The translations under genes were made by a program, and so were the position numbers. The notes under the pieces are model-generated. The model saw only the letters and a program-made list of their open reading frames with translations. It was not told where the DNA came from and searched no databases. From the NCBI GenBank assembly GCA_902541215.1, contig CACBPV010000014.1, positions 1-32,694 of the forward strand: DNA of 32,694 nucleotides, given 5' to 3'. The DNA is from an uncultured Alphaproteobacteria bacterium. GTDB lineage: Bacteria > Pseudomonadota > Alphaproteobacteria > HIMB59 > GCA-002718135. Positions 17,609 to 25,234 of the stretch are shown here, piece after piece. Numbering within the stretch: the stretch's first letter is position 1; each line of letters starts with the position of its first letter.

Positions 17609-18655
17609 ATGATTGCTGTTGAAGTTAAAGATCTTAATTACTCTATTAATAATAAAAAAATTTTAAATAATATTAATTTTAATCTCAATAAAGATAGTAT
17701 CTCTTGTATTTTGGGACCGTCAGGTAGTGGAAAAACTACTTTATTAAAACTCATAGCAGGTCTTGAAAAAGTACAGTCAGGTAAAATTATTATTAATGGT
17801 GAAGAAGTAAGTAGTACTGCAAAGCACTTACCTACAGAAAAAAGAAAAATCGGTTTTTTATTTCAAGATTACGCTTTATTCCCGCATTTGACAGTAAAAG
17901 AAAATTTGAGATTTCCAACTAATGCAAAAAATTCAACTAACAATGTTGATGAAATTATTGAATTAATTAAATTACCAAATTCACTAGATAAATACCCACA
18001 CGAGTTAAGTGGTGGTGAACAACAGAGAGTTGCTCTTGCACGATCTATAATTTCACAACCTGATTTACTTTTATTAGATGAGCCTTTTTCAAGTTTGGAT
18101 TTAAGCCTTCGAGAAGAGGTGAGAGATGATACGCTTCATCTTTTACAAAAATCAAATGTGTCTGTAATTATAGTCACTCATGATCCTTTCGAAGCAATGT
18201 TTATCTCAAATCATATAAATATTTTTGATAAATCAGGTTCGATTGTACAATCAGGAACTCCAAATGATCTCTATAACAACCCAAAAAATTCATATGTTAC
18301 AGGTTTTTTTGGTGAAACAAATAAATTTGAAGGTGTCGTTAAAGAATCTCACATTTACACACCGGTTGGGAAAATTAAAACACCTGGAAATTTAGAAGGT
18401 GAAAAAGTTGTAGTACACATAAGACCTCAAGGTATAAAACTCAACAAACAACCAACACCAGTTAATGGAATTAAGGGAACCGTTATGGCATCAAAATTAA
18501 TGGGTTCATTTAGTTTTATCCATTTATCTGTGTTAGATAATAATAATGAAGTTGTTCATGTTCATAGCCACATGCCTGCTGACTTTAATCCAAAACAATC
18601 GTCTGCAGTCGAGATAGAAATTGATAATGATCAGGCTTACATATTTAAGAATTAA
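17609..18655 (+). CDS. fbpC: Ferric-iron-type ABC transporter ATP-binding protein
   Basis: A 348-aa ATPase with Walker A GPSGSGKTT, signature LSGGEQQRVALARS, Walker B LLLLDEPFSSLD and switch His in IVTHDPFEA, followed by a TOBE-type C-terminal domain (HIRPQG). It fits the FbpC/FutC group. It is the likely motor for the permease and binding protein on the opposite strand, with which it is convergent: only 3 bp separate the two stops. It appears co-transcribed with the M48 protease rather than with its own partners. Confidence 0.88.
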   Translation: MIAVEVKDLNYSINNKKILNNINFNLNKDSISCILGPSGSGKTTLLKLIAGLEKVQSGKIIINGEEVSSTAKHLPTEKRKIGFLFQDYALFPHLTVKENLRFPTNAKNSTNNVDEIIELIKLPNSLDKYPHELSGGEQQRVALARSIISQPDLLLLDEPFSSLDLSLREEVRDDTLHLLQKSNVSVIIVTHDPFEAMFISNHINIFDKSGSIVQSGTPNDLYNNPKNSYVTGFFGETNKFEGVVKESHIYTPVGKIKTPGNLEGEKVVVHIRPQGIKLNKQPTPVNGIKGTVMASKLMGSFSFIHLSVLDNNNEVVHVHSHMPADFNPKQSSAVEIEIDNDQAYIFKN

Positions 18656-18658
18656 GTT

Positions 18659-20254
18659 TTAGTTTTTTATTGATTTAGTAATTGTTCTGTTAAGAAAAAT
18701 TACTGGTCCTAATCCTGCAATAACGATAATTAGAGCTGCAAATGCTGATTCCTCCAACATTTCATCAGAGGCATATTGATAAACATAAGTTGCTAGTGTC
18801 TCAAAATTAAATGGTCTTAATAAAAGAGTTATTGGAAGTTCTTTTAAGATGTCTACGAAAACTAATATTCCTCCAACTAATAAATTTGTATACAGCAAGG
18901 GTAATATAATTTTTCTTATACTTTTGAAAAAACCAACACCCATTGTTCTGGATGCATCTAATAAGTTTGGATGAATTCTTGAAATACCTGATGTAATGGC
19001 TCCATTACCAACAGCTAAAAATCTTATACTATAGGCAAATAATAAAATTATAAATCCGCCAACAGCATAACTCATACGAAAATAAATTAAATCATTAAGC
19101 CACCCAACAAATACCACTATTCCAACAGCAAGAATTGTTCCAGGAAAAGCATAACCAGAAGACGCAAAAAATATTAAAATTTTTTGGAAATTATTTGATT
19201 TATATGCTCCAACTATAATCATTAATAAGGAGAGCAACATAATGAATGATGAAGAAATAAATGCTAAGGATATGCTTGAAAGTGTTATTTGAAAAATTTC
19301 AATAAAATTTATTATAGAATAACCTTTAATTACAAAATTCAATAAAATTGAAACAGGTATTATAAAACCAAGACTTAAAGGTATTAGGCAAATTAAAAAC
19401 AATAAAGAATTTTTAACACCAGAAACTGTTTGGGTTGGTGTATAAGATGCACCACTGTACTTTTCATGAAATTTTCTACTACGCCTACCCAAATACTCTA
19501 AAGTTAAAAGTACTATAACAATCATAAATAAAATACTAGAAATCTGTGATGCGCCAGATAGACTATTCATTCCTAGCCAAACATTAAATACACCTAAGGT
19601 TAATGTTTCAATTGCAAAATAATCAACTGTCCCAAAATCAGAAATTGTTTCCATTAATACTAAGGCCAAACCAGCAATTATACCTGGACGACCAAATGGA
19701 ATAGCAACATTGAAGAAGGAATTCCTTCCATAAATAGAACTAGTTTGAAAAAAAGATATAGGTGTCGTTATAAATGATGCTCTAGTCATTAAATATACAT
19801 ATGGATACAATACAGAAGACATTACCAAAATTGCACCTCCCATTGATCGCACATTTGGAAACCAGTAATCTTTCGAGCTCGTCCAACCAAATATGTCTCT
19901 TAACAATGATTGAAGAGGACCAGCATATTCAAAAAAGTCGGTATAAGTATAGGCAATGATATAAGCTGGGACAGCAGCTGGTAATAATAACATCCATTCA
20001 AAAAATTTTTTCCCAAAAAAATTATATCTTGTCACTATCCAAGCAGTAGTCAAACCAAAGACTAAACTTAATCCTCCAACACCAAACATTAGAATTATTG
20101 TATTGGTAAAATATCTCGGTAAAACAGTAGAAAATAGGTGTGGCCATAGTGATGTATCGCCTAGGATCGCGTAATAAAATATTGAAAAAATAGGGGCGAT
20201 AATTACTAAAGCAATTATCGCCACAGAATTGGACCATAAATTAAAATTTATCAA
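18659..20254 (-). CDS. fbpB: Ferric-iron ABC transporter permease (FbpB-like, fused double permease)
   Basis: A 531-aa inner-membrane protein with about twelve helices in two permease halves, the usual FbpB/FutB form. EAA-like loops occur in both halves (TSSIYGRNSFFNVAIPFGRP and the second near LLDASRTMGVGFFKSIRKI). The start is TTG at 20254, preceded by AGG; no nearby ATG keeps the first helix. It follows fbpA by 17 nt. Thiamine and ferric permeases are related; the Tyr-Tyr motif of the binding protein supports iron. Confidence 0.9.
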   Translation of the reverse strand: MINFNLWSNSVAIIALVIIAPIFSIFYYAILGDTSLWPHLFSTVLPRYFTNTIILMFGVGGLSLVFGLTTAWIVTRYNFFGKKFFEWMLLLPAAVPAYIIAYTYTDFFEYAGPLQSLLRDIFGWTSSKDYWFPNVRSMGGAILVMSSVLYPYVYLMTRASFITTPISFFQTSSIYGRNSFFNVAIPFGRPGIIAGLALVLMETISDFGTVDYFAIETLTLGVFNVWLGMNSLSGASQISSILFMIVIVLLTLEYLGRRSRKFHEKYSGASYTPTQTVSGVKNSLLFLICLIPLSLGFIIPVSILLNFVIKGYSIINFIEIFQITLSSISLAFISSSFIMLLSLLMIIVGAYKSNNFQKILIFFASSGYAFPGTILAVGIVVFVGWLNDLIYFRMSYAVGGFIILLFAYSIRFLAVGNGAITSGISRIHPNLLDASRTMGVGFFKSIRKIILPLLYTNLLVGGILVFVDILKELPITLLLRPFNFETLATYVYQYASDEMLEESAFAALIIVIAGLGPVIFLNRTITKSIKN

Positions 20255-20271
20255 AACAGTTAACCTATAAT

Positions 20272-21285
20272 TTACCAGCCTACTCTATCAATGATTTTCT
20301 GAGCTACAGGAGCAAGTTCTGCAAGTTTTTCAACAGGCAGTTTATCTTCTTTAAACTCGCCCCATGATTTTAACTCATCAGTTAATTGCATATCTGGATT
20401 AACCGGATATTCATAGTTTATAGAACTGTACAGGGTTTGTGCTTTTGGCTGAGTTAGAAATTCAAGTAGTGCAATCGCATTGTCTTTATTTTTAGAGTAC
20501 TTAATAACACCTCCACCAGCAACATTAATGTGATTCCCTCTGTCTTCTTGATTAGTAAAAACTAACTCTATTGAGTTAGCCCACTCTTTTTGTTCTGGAT
20601 TCTTTTCATTAAATTTCATTTTTCCAAAATAATAGGTATTCATTACAGCAATATCACACACACCTTCATAAATTGCTTTTGCTTGAGCTCTATCATTCCC
20701 CTCAGGTTTACGTGCTAAATTTGCAACAACGCCTGCAGCCCATTCTTCAGCAATAACTTCTCCATTTGCAGCAATTATTGAAGCTAATAGTGATCTATTG
20801 TAGTCATGGCTACCAGGTCTTGTACAAATTTTACCTTTCCATTTTGGATCAGATAAATCTTCTATTCTTTTAATTGAGTCTGTAGATAATCTTTCTTTTG
20901 ATATTGCAACAATTCTAGCTCTCTTTGAAAGTGCAAACCATTTATTATTACTGTCTCTTAAATGATTTGGAATATTCATATTTAAAATATCTGAGTTAAT
21001 TGGTTGCAAAATATCCTTTTCAACAAATTGGTTTAACCTTGCTATATCAACTGTTAATACCAAGTCAGCAGGTGTATCTTCACCTTCAGCTAGAACTCTT
21101 TCTAGTAATCCTTTTTTTGCATGTAAAACATTTACCTTTATGCCAGTCGATTTTGTAAATTCCTCAAAGAATGGATCTATTAAAATTGGCTGCCTGTAAG
21201 AATAAACATTAACCTCTTTGGCAAACAAGTTTAGTGAAATGGTGGATGCAATTAGTATTAATAGTAATCTAAAAATAATTTTCAT
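20272..21285 (-). CDS. fbpA: Ferric-iron-binding periplasmic protein (FbpA/FutA-like)
   Basis: Periplasmic Fe(III)-binding protein of 337 aa with a Sec signal ending near LNLFA. The Tyr218-Tyr219 pair (NTYYFGKM) matches the iron-coordinating tyrosines of the FbpA family, and NVYSYRQ at the mature N-terminus is typical of FutA-like members with an extra N-terminal tyrosine. It begins the fbpAB operon. A perfect 9-bp inverted repeat sits 17 nt upstream of the ATG, just before an AAGGAA Shine-Dalgarno sequence, and may be its regulatory site. Confidence 0.93.
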   Translation of the reverse strand: MKIIFRLLLILIASTISLNLFAKEVNVYSYRQPILIDPFFEEFTKSTGIKVNVLHAKKGLLERVLAEGEDTPADLVLTVDIARLNQFVEKDILQPINSDILNMNIPNHLRDSNNKWFALSKRARIVAISKERLSTDSIKRIEDLSDPKWKGKICTRPGSHDYNRSLLASIIAANGEVIAEEWAAGVVANLARKPEGNDRAQAKAIYEGVCDIAVMNTYYFGKMKFNEKNPEQKEWANSIELVFTNQEDRGNHINVAGGGVIKYSKNKDNAIALLEFLTQPKAQTLYSSINYEYPVNPDMQLTDELKSWGEFKEDKLPVEKLAELAPVAQKIIDRVGW

Positions 21286-21302
21286 ATAACATTCCTTTTT
21301 TT

Positions 21303-21325
21303 GTGGAGATAATAAATATCTCCAC
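21303..21325. promoter_or_regulatory. 9-5-9 perfect inverted repeat upstream of fbpA
   Basis: GTGGAGATA and TATCTCCAC flank a 5-nt spacer. The repeat ends 17 nt before the fbpA start and immediately before its ribosome-binding site. Neither flank has a terminator-type T-run in the sense direction (minus-strand downstream is AAAAAAAGG). It is either an operator for an iron-responsive repressor or a 5'-UTR hairpin. It does not match the Fur box, ICE box or iron-rhodo box patterns I know. Confidence 0.5.
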
Positions 21326-21447
21326 GTTCTATGATTAAGAATCTTATTAAAAATTATCAGAATACGAATGTAGATCTATATAAATTTTTTTTTAATATCA
21401 GTGTTGTTAAAATTCATAAAATTAGATTTATTCTAAATTTAAAGTTA

Positions 21448-21473
21448 AAAATGTTGGGGCCACTTTGGGCCCC
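21448..21473 (-). terminator. Likely intrinsic terminator of hsp20
   Basis: GGGGCC (21456-21461) pairs with GGCCCC (21468-21473) around a 6-nt loop, 9 nt beyond the hsp20 stop. The minus-strand continuation is AACATTTTTAAC, a short imperfect U-tract. The stem is the most GC-rich spot for several hundred bases. The rest of the 197-bp gap up to fbpA is AT-rich, and I see nothing else in it apart from the fbpA inverted repeat. Confidence 0.6.
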
Positions 21474-21482
21474 TATCCTAAA

Positions 21483-21920
21483 CTACTTTATTGAAATTAG
21501 TCTAGCTTTTTTTTCTTCTGGAATAATTCTCTCCAAATCAATCGCTAAAAGTCCATTCTTCAATTCAGCATCTTTAACTTTGATGTCTTCTGAAATTGTG
21601 AACGATCTTTCAAACTGTCTTGTTGAGATTCCTTTATGGATTACACCATTACCATTTTCATTAACCACTTTTTCTTTAGGTTTATTTCTAACAGTTAGGT
21701 TGTTTTCTTTTAATTCAATCTCAATATCTTCTTTACTATATCCAGCGAGAGCAACTTCAATTTTATAGTTATGCTCATCAACTCTATGAATATTGTAAGG
21801 TGGATAATTTGTATTGTATCTTTCCGTAGACTCCAACATTCTATCAAATTCATCAAAAATTGAGTCAAATCCAACAGAGAATGGTCTTAGAGAATTCCAA
21901 ACGGATAGGTTTCTAGTCAT
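21483..21920 (-). CDS. hsp20: Small heat shock protein, Hsp20/IbpA class
   Basis: ATP-independent holdase chaperone of 145 aa. I start at 21920 (MTRNLSVWNSLRPF), 7 nt after AGGAG; a longer frame from 21962 would run through the RNA leader. The alpha-crystallin domain spans about residues 35-130, with PPYNIHRVDEHNYKIEVALAG and the GLLAIDLERIIPE strand; the C-terminal ISI tripeptide is the oligomerisation I-x-I motif. The form is class A (IbpA/HspA-like) of Alphaproteobacteria. It is preceded by a sigma-32-like promoter and a ROSE-like thermometer, so both transcription and translation should be heat-induced. Confidence 0.95.
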   Translation of the reverse strand: MTRNLSVWNSLRPFSVGFDSIFDEFDRMLESTERYNTNYPPYNIHRVDEHNYKIEVALAGYSKEDIEIELKENNLTVRNKPKEKVVNENGNGVIHKGISTRQFERSFTISEDIKVKDAELKNGLLAIDLERIIPEEKKARLISIK

Positions 21921-21980
21921 AATAACTCCTTTATTAAGCAAGTTTATTTTGTCCGCACCCACAATGGCATACAGACAACT
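21921..21980 (-). ncRNA. ROSE-like RNA thermometer in the hsp20 5' UTR
   Basis: Two consecutive hairpins are visible on the minus strand. The 3' hairpin (21944-21924) pairs AACTTGCTT with AAGGAGTT around an AATA loop, burying the AGGAG Shine-Dalgarno sequence. The motif UUGCU opposite AGGA, with one bulged G (21939), is the defining ROSE feature. The 5' hairpin (21978-21949) has 13 pairs with one bulged G and a 3-nt loop. ROSE elements precede small heat shock genes in Alpha- and Gammaproteobacteria; heat melts the weak stem and frees the ribosome site. Confidence 0.82.
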
Positions 21981-21983
21981 GTT

Positions 21984-22011
21984 ATGTGGGGATGATTGTG
22001 TTTAATTCAAG
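21984..22011 (-). promoter_or_regulatory. Sigma-32 (RpoH)-type promoter of hsp20
   Basis: On the minus strand CTTGAAT (22011-22005) is followed after 13 nt by CCCCACAT (21991-21984). This closely matches the RpoH pattern CTTGAAA-N13/14-CCCCATNT and the alphaproteobacterial CTTG-N17-CCC form. The expected transcription start, about 21977, falls at the base of the first ROSE-like hairpin. Confidence 0.8.
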
Positions 22012-22017
22012 TCTTTG

Positions 22018-22674
22018 TTATTTTTTTCTTATAAATGATAATCCATCAGATAATGGCAGAAGAGAGAATTCCACCCTTGTGTCATTTTGTATTTTTAAAT
22101 TTAAATCACGGATAGTTTTTGTTTGAGAGTCTTGTTTAGTTTCATCAGCCACATCGCCGTGCCAAAGCATATTATCAATAATTATTATTCCATTAGAAAC
22201 TAATAGGTTCAGCGAAAGTTCATAATAATTTGGATAATTATTTTTATCAGCATCTATAAAAATTAAATCATAACTCTGTTGACGGTCTATCATGCTTTGC
22301 ATTACCTCAACACCATCTCCAATAATCGATTCAATTTTTGAGCTCATATTATCTAATTCCCAATATTTTTTTGCTAAGGATAAAAATTCATCTGAATTAT
22401 CAACAGTTACGATTTTTCCTGTTTCAGGTAGACCTCTAGCCAAAAACAAAGTGCTCATCCCTGTAAACCTTCCAATTTCTAAACAGTTTTTAGCATTGGA
22501 AATTTTAGTTATCATTTTTAAAAACTGACCTTGTTCTTTTGCAATCTGCATTTGAGAAACACTACCAAGTTTTAAAGTTTCATTTTCTAGCTCAGTAATT
22601 ATTTTATCTTCTCGGTAACCTACGCTTTGTAAGTATTGCACAAGTACTTCATTAATTTCAGTTTGAGTGCTCAT
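22018..22674 (-). CDS. Class I SAM-dependent O-methyltransferase (family 3, caffeoyl-CoA type)
   Basis: A 218-aa Rossmann-fold methyltransferase. SAM-binding motif I is CLEIGRFTGMSTLFLA; VTVDNSDEF supplies the acidic ribose contact; the metal site is in LIFIDADKNNYPNYY and IIDNMLWHGDV, typical of the cation-dependent catechol/caffeoyl-CoA group. The substrate cannot be read from sequence. Its ATG shares one base with the deoA stop (TAATG), so it is translationally coupled at the end of the nucleoside salvage run, where no methyltransferase is expected. Confidence 0.88.
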   Translation of the reverse strand: MSTQTEINEVLVQYLQSVGYREDKIITELENETLKLGSVSQMQIAKEQGQFLKMITKISNAKNCLEIGRFTGMSTLFLARGLPETGKIVTVDNSDEFLSLAKKYWELDNMSSKIESIIGDGVEVMQSMIDRQQSYDLIFIDADKNNYPNYYELSLNLLVSNGIIIIDNMLWHGDVADETKQDSQTKTIRDLNLKIQNDTRVEFSLLPLSDGLSFIRKK

Positions 22675-23984
22675 TAATTTATAGTTTCAAATATTTCAGA
22701 TAGTTTTTGAGTTTTTTTATCTGAAATAATGAAACAGCCTTTTATTTTATTTATTAAATTATCATCTATATTTTTACTTGAGTATAAACTTAACAGAGGA
22801 GTTGAGGAATTCACTTCATCACCAATATTGAGAACATTGTCATATCCAACTCCATAATTTATTTTATCGGTAACCTGTTGTCTTCCACCTCCAAGTTCAA
22901 TAAGTATCAGGCCTAATTCTCTGGTATGAATATTTTCTATCCATCCACCTTCAATAGAAAATATGTCTTTTTGAATAGATGTATTAGTTAGATCTTTTTC
23001 ATAAGATGTTAAAATATTTTTTGGCCCACCCAAGGCTGCAACCATCATTTCGAATTTTTCTGCAGCTAGTCCATTATTAATAACCGTATTAATTTTATTA
23101 TAAGCCTCTTCTTTTGAAATTTTATAAATGTTTACTAATAGCGAAGATATTAATTCATTAGTGATCTTCTCTAATCGATGATCTTTAAAATCATTTTTAA
23201 TATATTTTATGCATTCTAATATCTCAAGTGTGTGACCAGCACTTTTACCTAAGACCTGATTCATATCTGTTAATATAGCTTCACAATGTAATCCTGCTCC
23301 TTTAGCGACTCTTACTAAGGAGTTAGATAAATCTCTTGCTATATCAATAGTGCTATTAAAAGATCCATTACCAACTTTTACATCAAGGACTAACGATGAA
23401 AGACCGCTTGCAATTTTTTTTGAAAGAATAGATGATGTTATTAAAGGTAAAGATTCTACTGTACCTACAATATCCCTTATAGAATATAATTTTTTATCAG
23501 CTGGTGCTAAGTTTGAAGTTTGACCAATAATTGCACAACCAACGTCTTTTACTACTTTTTTAAAAGTTTCTAAATCAGGCTTTGTATTGTACCCGGGTAT
23601 TGAATCAAATTTATCTAGAGTACCACCGGTATGACCCAAACCTCTGCCTGAAATCATAGGTACATACAGTCCACAAGCTGCAAGTATTGGTGCTAATATA
23701 ACGCTCGTCTTGTCTCCAACACCGCCAGTTGAGTGCTTATCACAAACTAGCTCAGAATCTACAATGTCAGACCAATTCAGTGTATCGCCTGAGTTCGTCA
23801 TCGCTTCAGTTAAACAAACAGTTTCTTCAGGCGTCATTCCATTTGAAAATATTGCCATGCTCATTGCTGCAATTTGTGCATCTGAAAAAGATCCATTTGT
23901 TAAACCGTCAACAAAAAAGTTGATATCTTCTTTTGATAGATCTTTGTTGTCTCTTTTTTTTCTAATTATCTCTTGAGGTATCAT
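22674..23984 (-). CDS. deoA: Thymidine phosphorylase
   Basis: Splits thymidine and deoxyuridine with phosphate into base and deoxyribose-1-phosphate. At 436 aa it has the full family length, with the phosphate/substrate signature KHSTGGVGDKTSVILAP and SGRGLGHTGGTLDK and the N-terminal MAIFSNGM helix. It overlaps the upstream phosphorylase gene by 23 bp. With cdd and the purine phosphorylase it completes pyrimidine and purine deoxynucleoside breakdown. Pyrimidine-nucleoside phosphorylase (pdp) is a close relative, but length and signature favour DeoA. Confidence 0.92.
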   Translation of the reverse strand: MIPQEIIRKKRDNKDLSKEDINFFVDGLTNGSFSDAQIAAMSMAIFSNGMTPEETVCLTEAMTNSGDTLNWSDIVDSELVCDKHSTGGVGDKTSVILAPILAACGLYVPMISGRGLGHTGGTLDKFDSIPGYNTKPDLETFKKVVKDVGCAIIGQTSNLAPADKKLYSIRDIVGTVESLPLITSSILSKKIASGLSSLVLDVKVGNGSFNSTIDIARDLSNSLVRVAKGAGLHCEAILTDMNQVLGKSAGHTLEILECIKYIKNDFKDHRLEKITNELISSLLVNIYKISKEEAYNKINTVINNGLAAEKFEMMVAALGGPKNILTSYEKDLTNTSIQKDIFSIEGGWIENIHTRELGLILIELGGGRQQVTDKINYGVGYDNVLNIGDEVNSSTPLLSLYSSKNIDDNLINKIKGCFIISDKKTQKLSEIFETIN

Positions 23985-24792
23985 CGAATTGAACTTCTTG
24001 TATAAATTGTTTAATTAAATTTAAAACATTGTTCTCTGCTAAACTTGCATTCTCTAAAGTTTCCTGATGACTTAATTTTGTTTTATTCATACCAGCAGCT
24101 AAGTTGGTGATTACACTGATACCAATAACAGGAAGTCCGCAATGATTAGCAACTAAAACTTCTGGTACTGTAGACATTCCAACTGCATTTCCACCTATTA
24201 CTTTTAAGGCATTGATTTCAGCAGGGGTTTCAAAATTTGGTCCTGAGTACATACAATAGATACCTTCATAAATTTTTTGATCTATTTTTTTAGCGACTTG
24301 TATTAACTGATCTCTGTAAAACTTGTGATACCCATCACTCATATCATGAAAACGAGGGCCATACTCTTCAGCATTGGGTCCAATAAGTGGATTGAAACCA
24401 CTCCAGTTAATATGATCTTTAATTGCCATTAGACTGCCAGCCGGCATAGCTTCATCTAAACTACCTGCTGCATTTGTAACAACTAATAACTTGCACCCAA
24501 TGTCCTTTAATACTCTTATGGGTGAAGCTAAACTTTGAGGATTATGCCCCTCATAAATATGTGATCTTCCATACATACAAACAACATTTAAAGTATTTAT
24601 TTTTCCTAAAACTAATTTACCTGCGTGACCTTTGACAGTTGGCTGTGGAAAATCAGATAATTGTTCATATGAAATTGATTCCTGAATATCTTTTTCTTCA
24701 AAAAAATTAGTTAGTCCGCTTCCTAAAATTACAGCAATGTCTGGTGAAGTATTACTAGTAATTTCTAAAAATTTTTTGGCCGAAGGTAGCAT
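23962..24792 (-). CDS. punA: Purine-nucleoside phosphorylase, trimeric type
   Basis: Phosphorolyses inosine and guanosine (and deoxy forms). The 276-aa length and motifs AVILGSGLTNF, VKGHAGKLVLG (phosphate site), VTNAAGSLDEAMPAGSLM, YSGPNFETPAEI, VGMSTVPEVLVA and VITNLAAGM identify the PNP-I trimeric family. It takes the inosine made by the adenosine deaminase encoded nearby. It shares one base with the cdd stop and overlaps deoA by 23 bp. An MTA phosphorylase is less likely given the GMSTVPE and ITNLAAG context. Confidence 0.93.
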   Translation of the reverse strand: MLPSAKKFLEITSNTSPDIAVILGSGLTNFFEEKDIQESISYEQLSDFPQPTVKGHAGKLVLGKINTLNVVCMYGRSHIYEGHNPQSLASPIRVLKDIGCKLLVVTNAAGSLDEAMPAGSLMAIKDHINWSGFNPLIGPNAEEYGPRFHDMSDGYHKFYRDQLIQVAKKIDQKIYEGIYCMYSGPNFETPAEINALKVIGGNAVGMSTVPEVLVANHCGLPVIGISVITNLAAGMNKTKLSHQETLENASLAENNVLNLIKQFIQEVQFDDTSRDN

Positions 24793-25208
24793 TAAAGATT
24801 CTCTGGGCCAAAAGAATCTGGAAGTAATTCTTCGAGTGTAGATGTTTTCATATGACCATTTTCGTTACACATATGAATCTTAGTATCTAAAGTAGCAAAT
24901 TCTCTTAATCTCTGTCTACAACCACCACAAGGTGAGCATAATAATTCACCTGATCCTATAACCACAACTTCTAAAATTTTTTTGTTTCCATTAGATATCA
25001 TATTTCCAATTGCAGTTGCTTCGGCACACTGGGATTGAGGATAGGCAGCATTTTCAACATTACAACCAGTAATAATTTTACTATCTTCTGTTAGAAATGC
25101 CGCTCCTACTTTAAAATTTGAATAAGGCACATGAGCTTGCTCTCTAACTTTTTTTGCAGCCTTGAATAAACTATCAAAATTTTCTGAAACCATATTCTTG
25201 TTTAACAT
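24792..25208 (-). CDS. cdd: Cytidine deaminase
   Basis: Zinc enzyme converting cytidine and deoxycytidine to uridine forms, 138 aa as in the tetrameric family. Zinc ligands and catalytic Glu lie in CAEATAIGNM and CSPCGGCRQRLREF; VPYSNFKVGAAF and NVENAAYPQSQ bind the substrate. Met6 (25193) is an alternative start; neither ATG has a clear Shine-Dalgarno sequence. It lies 26 nt after DUF1501 and is coupled to the phosphorylase gene. Confidence 0.95.
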   Translation of the reverse strand: MLNKNMVSENFDSLFKAAKKVREQAHVPYSNFKVGAAFLTEDSKIITGCNVENAAYPQSQCAEATAIGNMISNGNKKILEVVVIGSGELLCSPCGGCRQRLREFATLDTKIHMCNENGHMKTSTLEELLPDSFGPENL

Positions 25209-25234
25209 GAAATTACTAAAAAAATTATTTATTT

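Noticed and set aside
21331..21768. 145-codon plus-strand frame covering the fbpA-hsp20 gap and hsp20
   Set aside because: Its second half is the antisense of hsp20, it lacks a ribosome-binding site and runs through the hsp20 terminator.
21921..21962. Upstream start for hsp20 (14 extra residues)
   Set aside because: That stretch is the predicted RNA thermometer; the AGGAG site is correctly spaced for the ATG at 21920.
23710..23976. Plus-strand frames within deoA (23710-23976 and 23729-23923)
   Set aside because: Antisense shadows of the conserved deoA N-terminal domain; no ribosome sites and no family resemblance.
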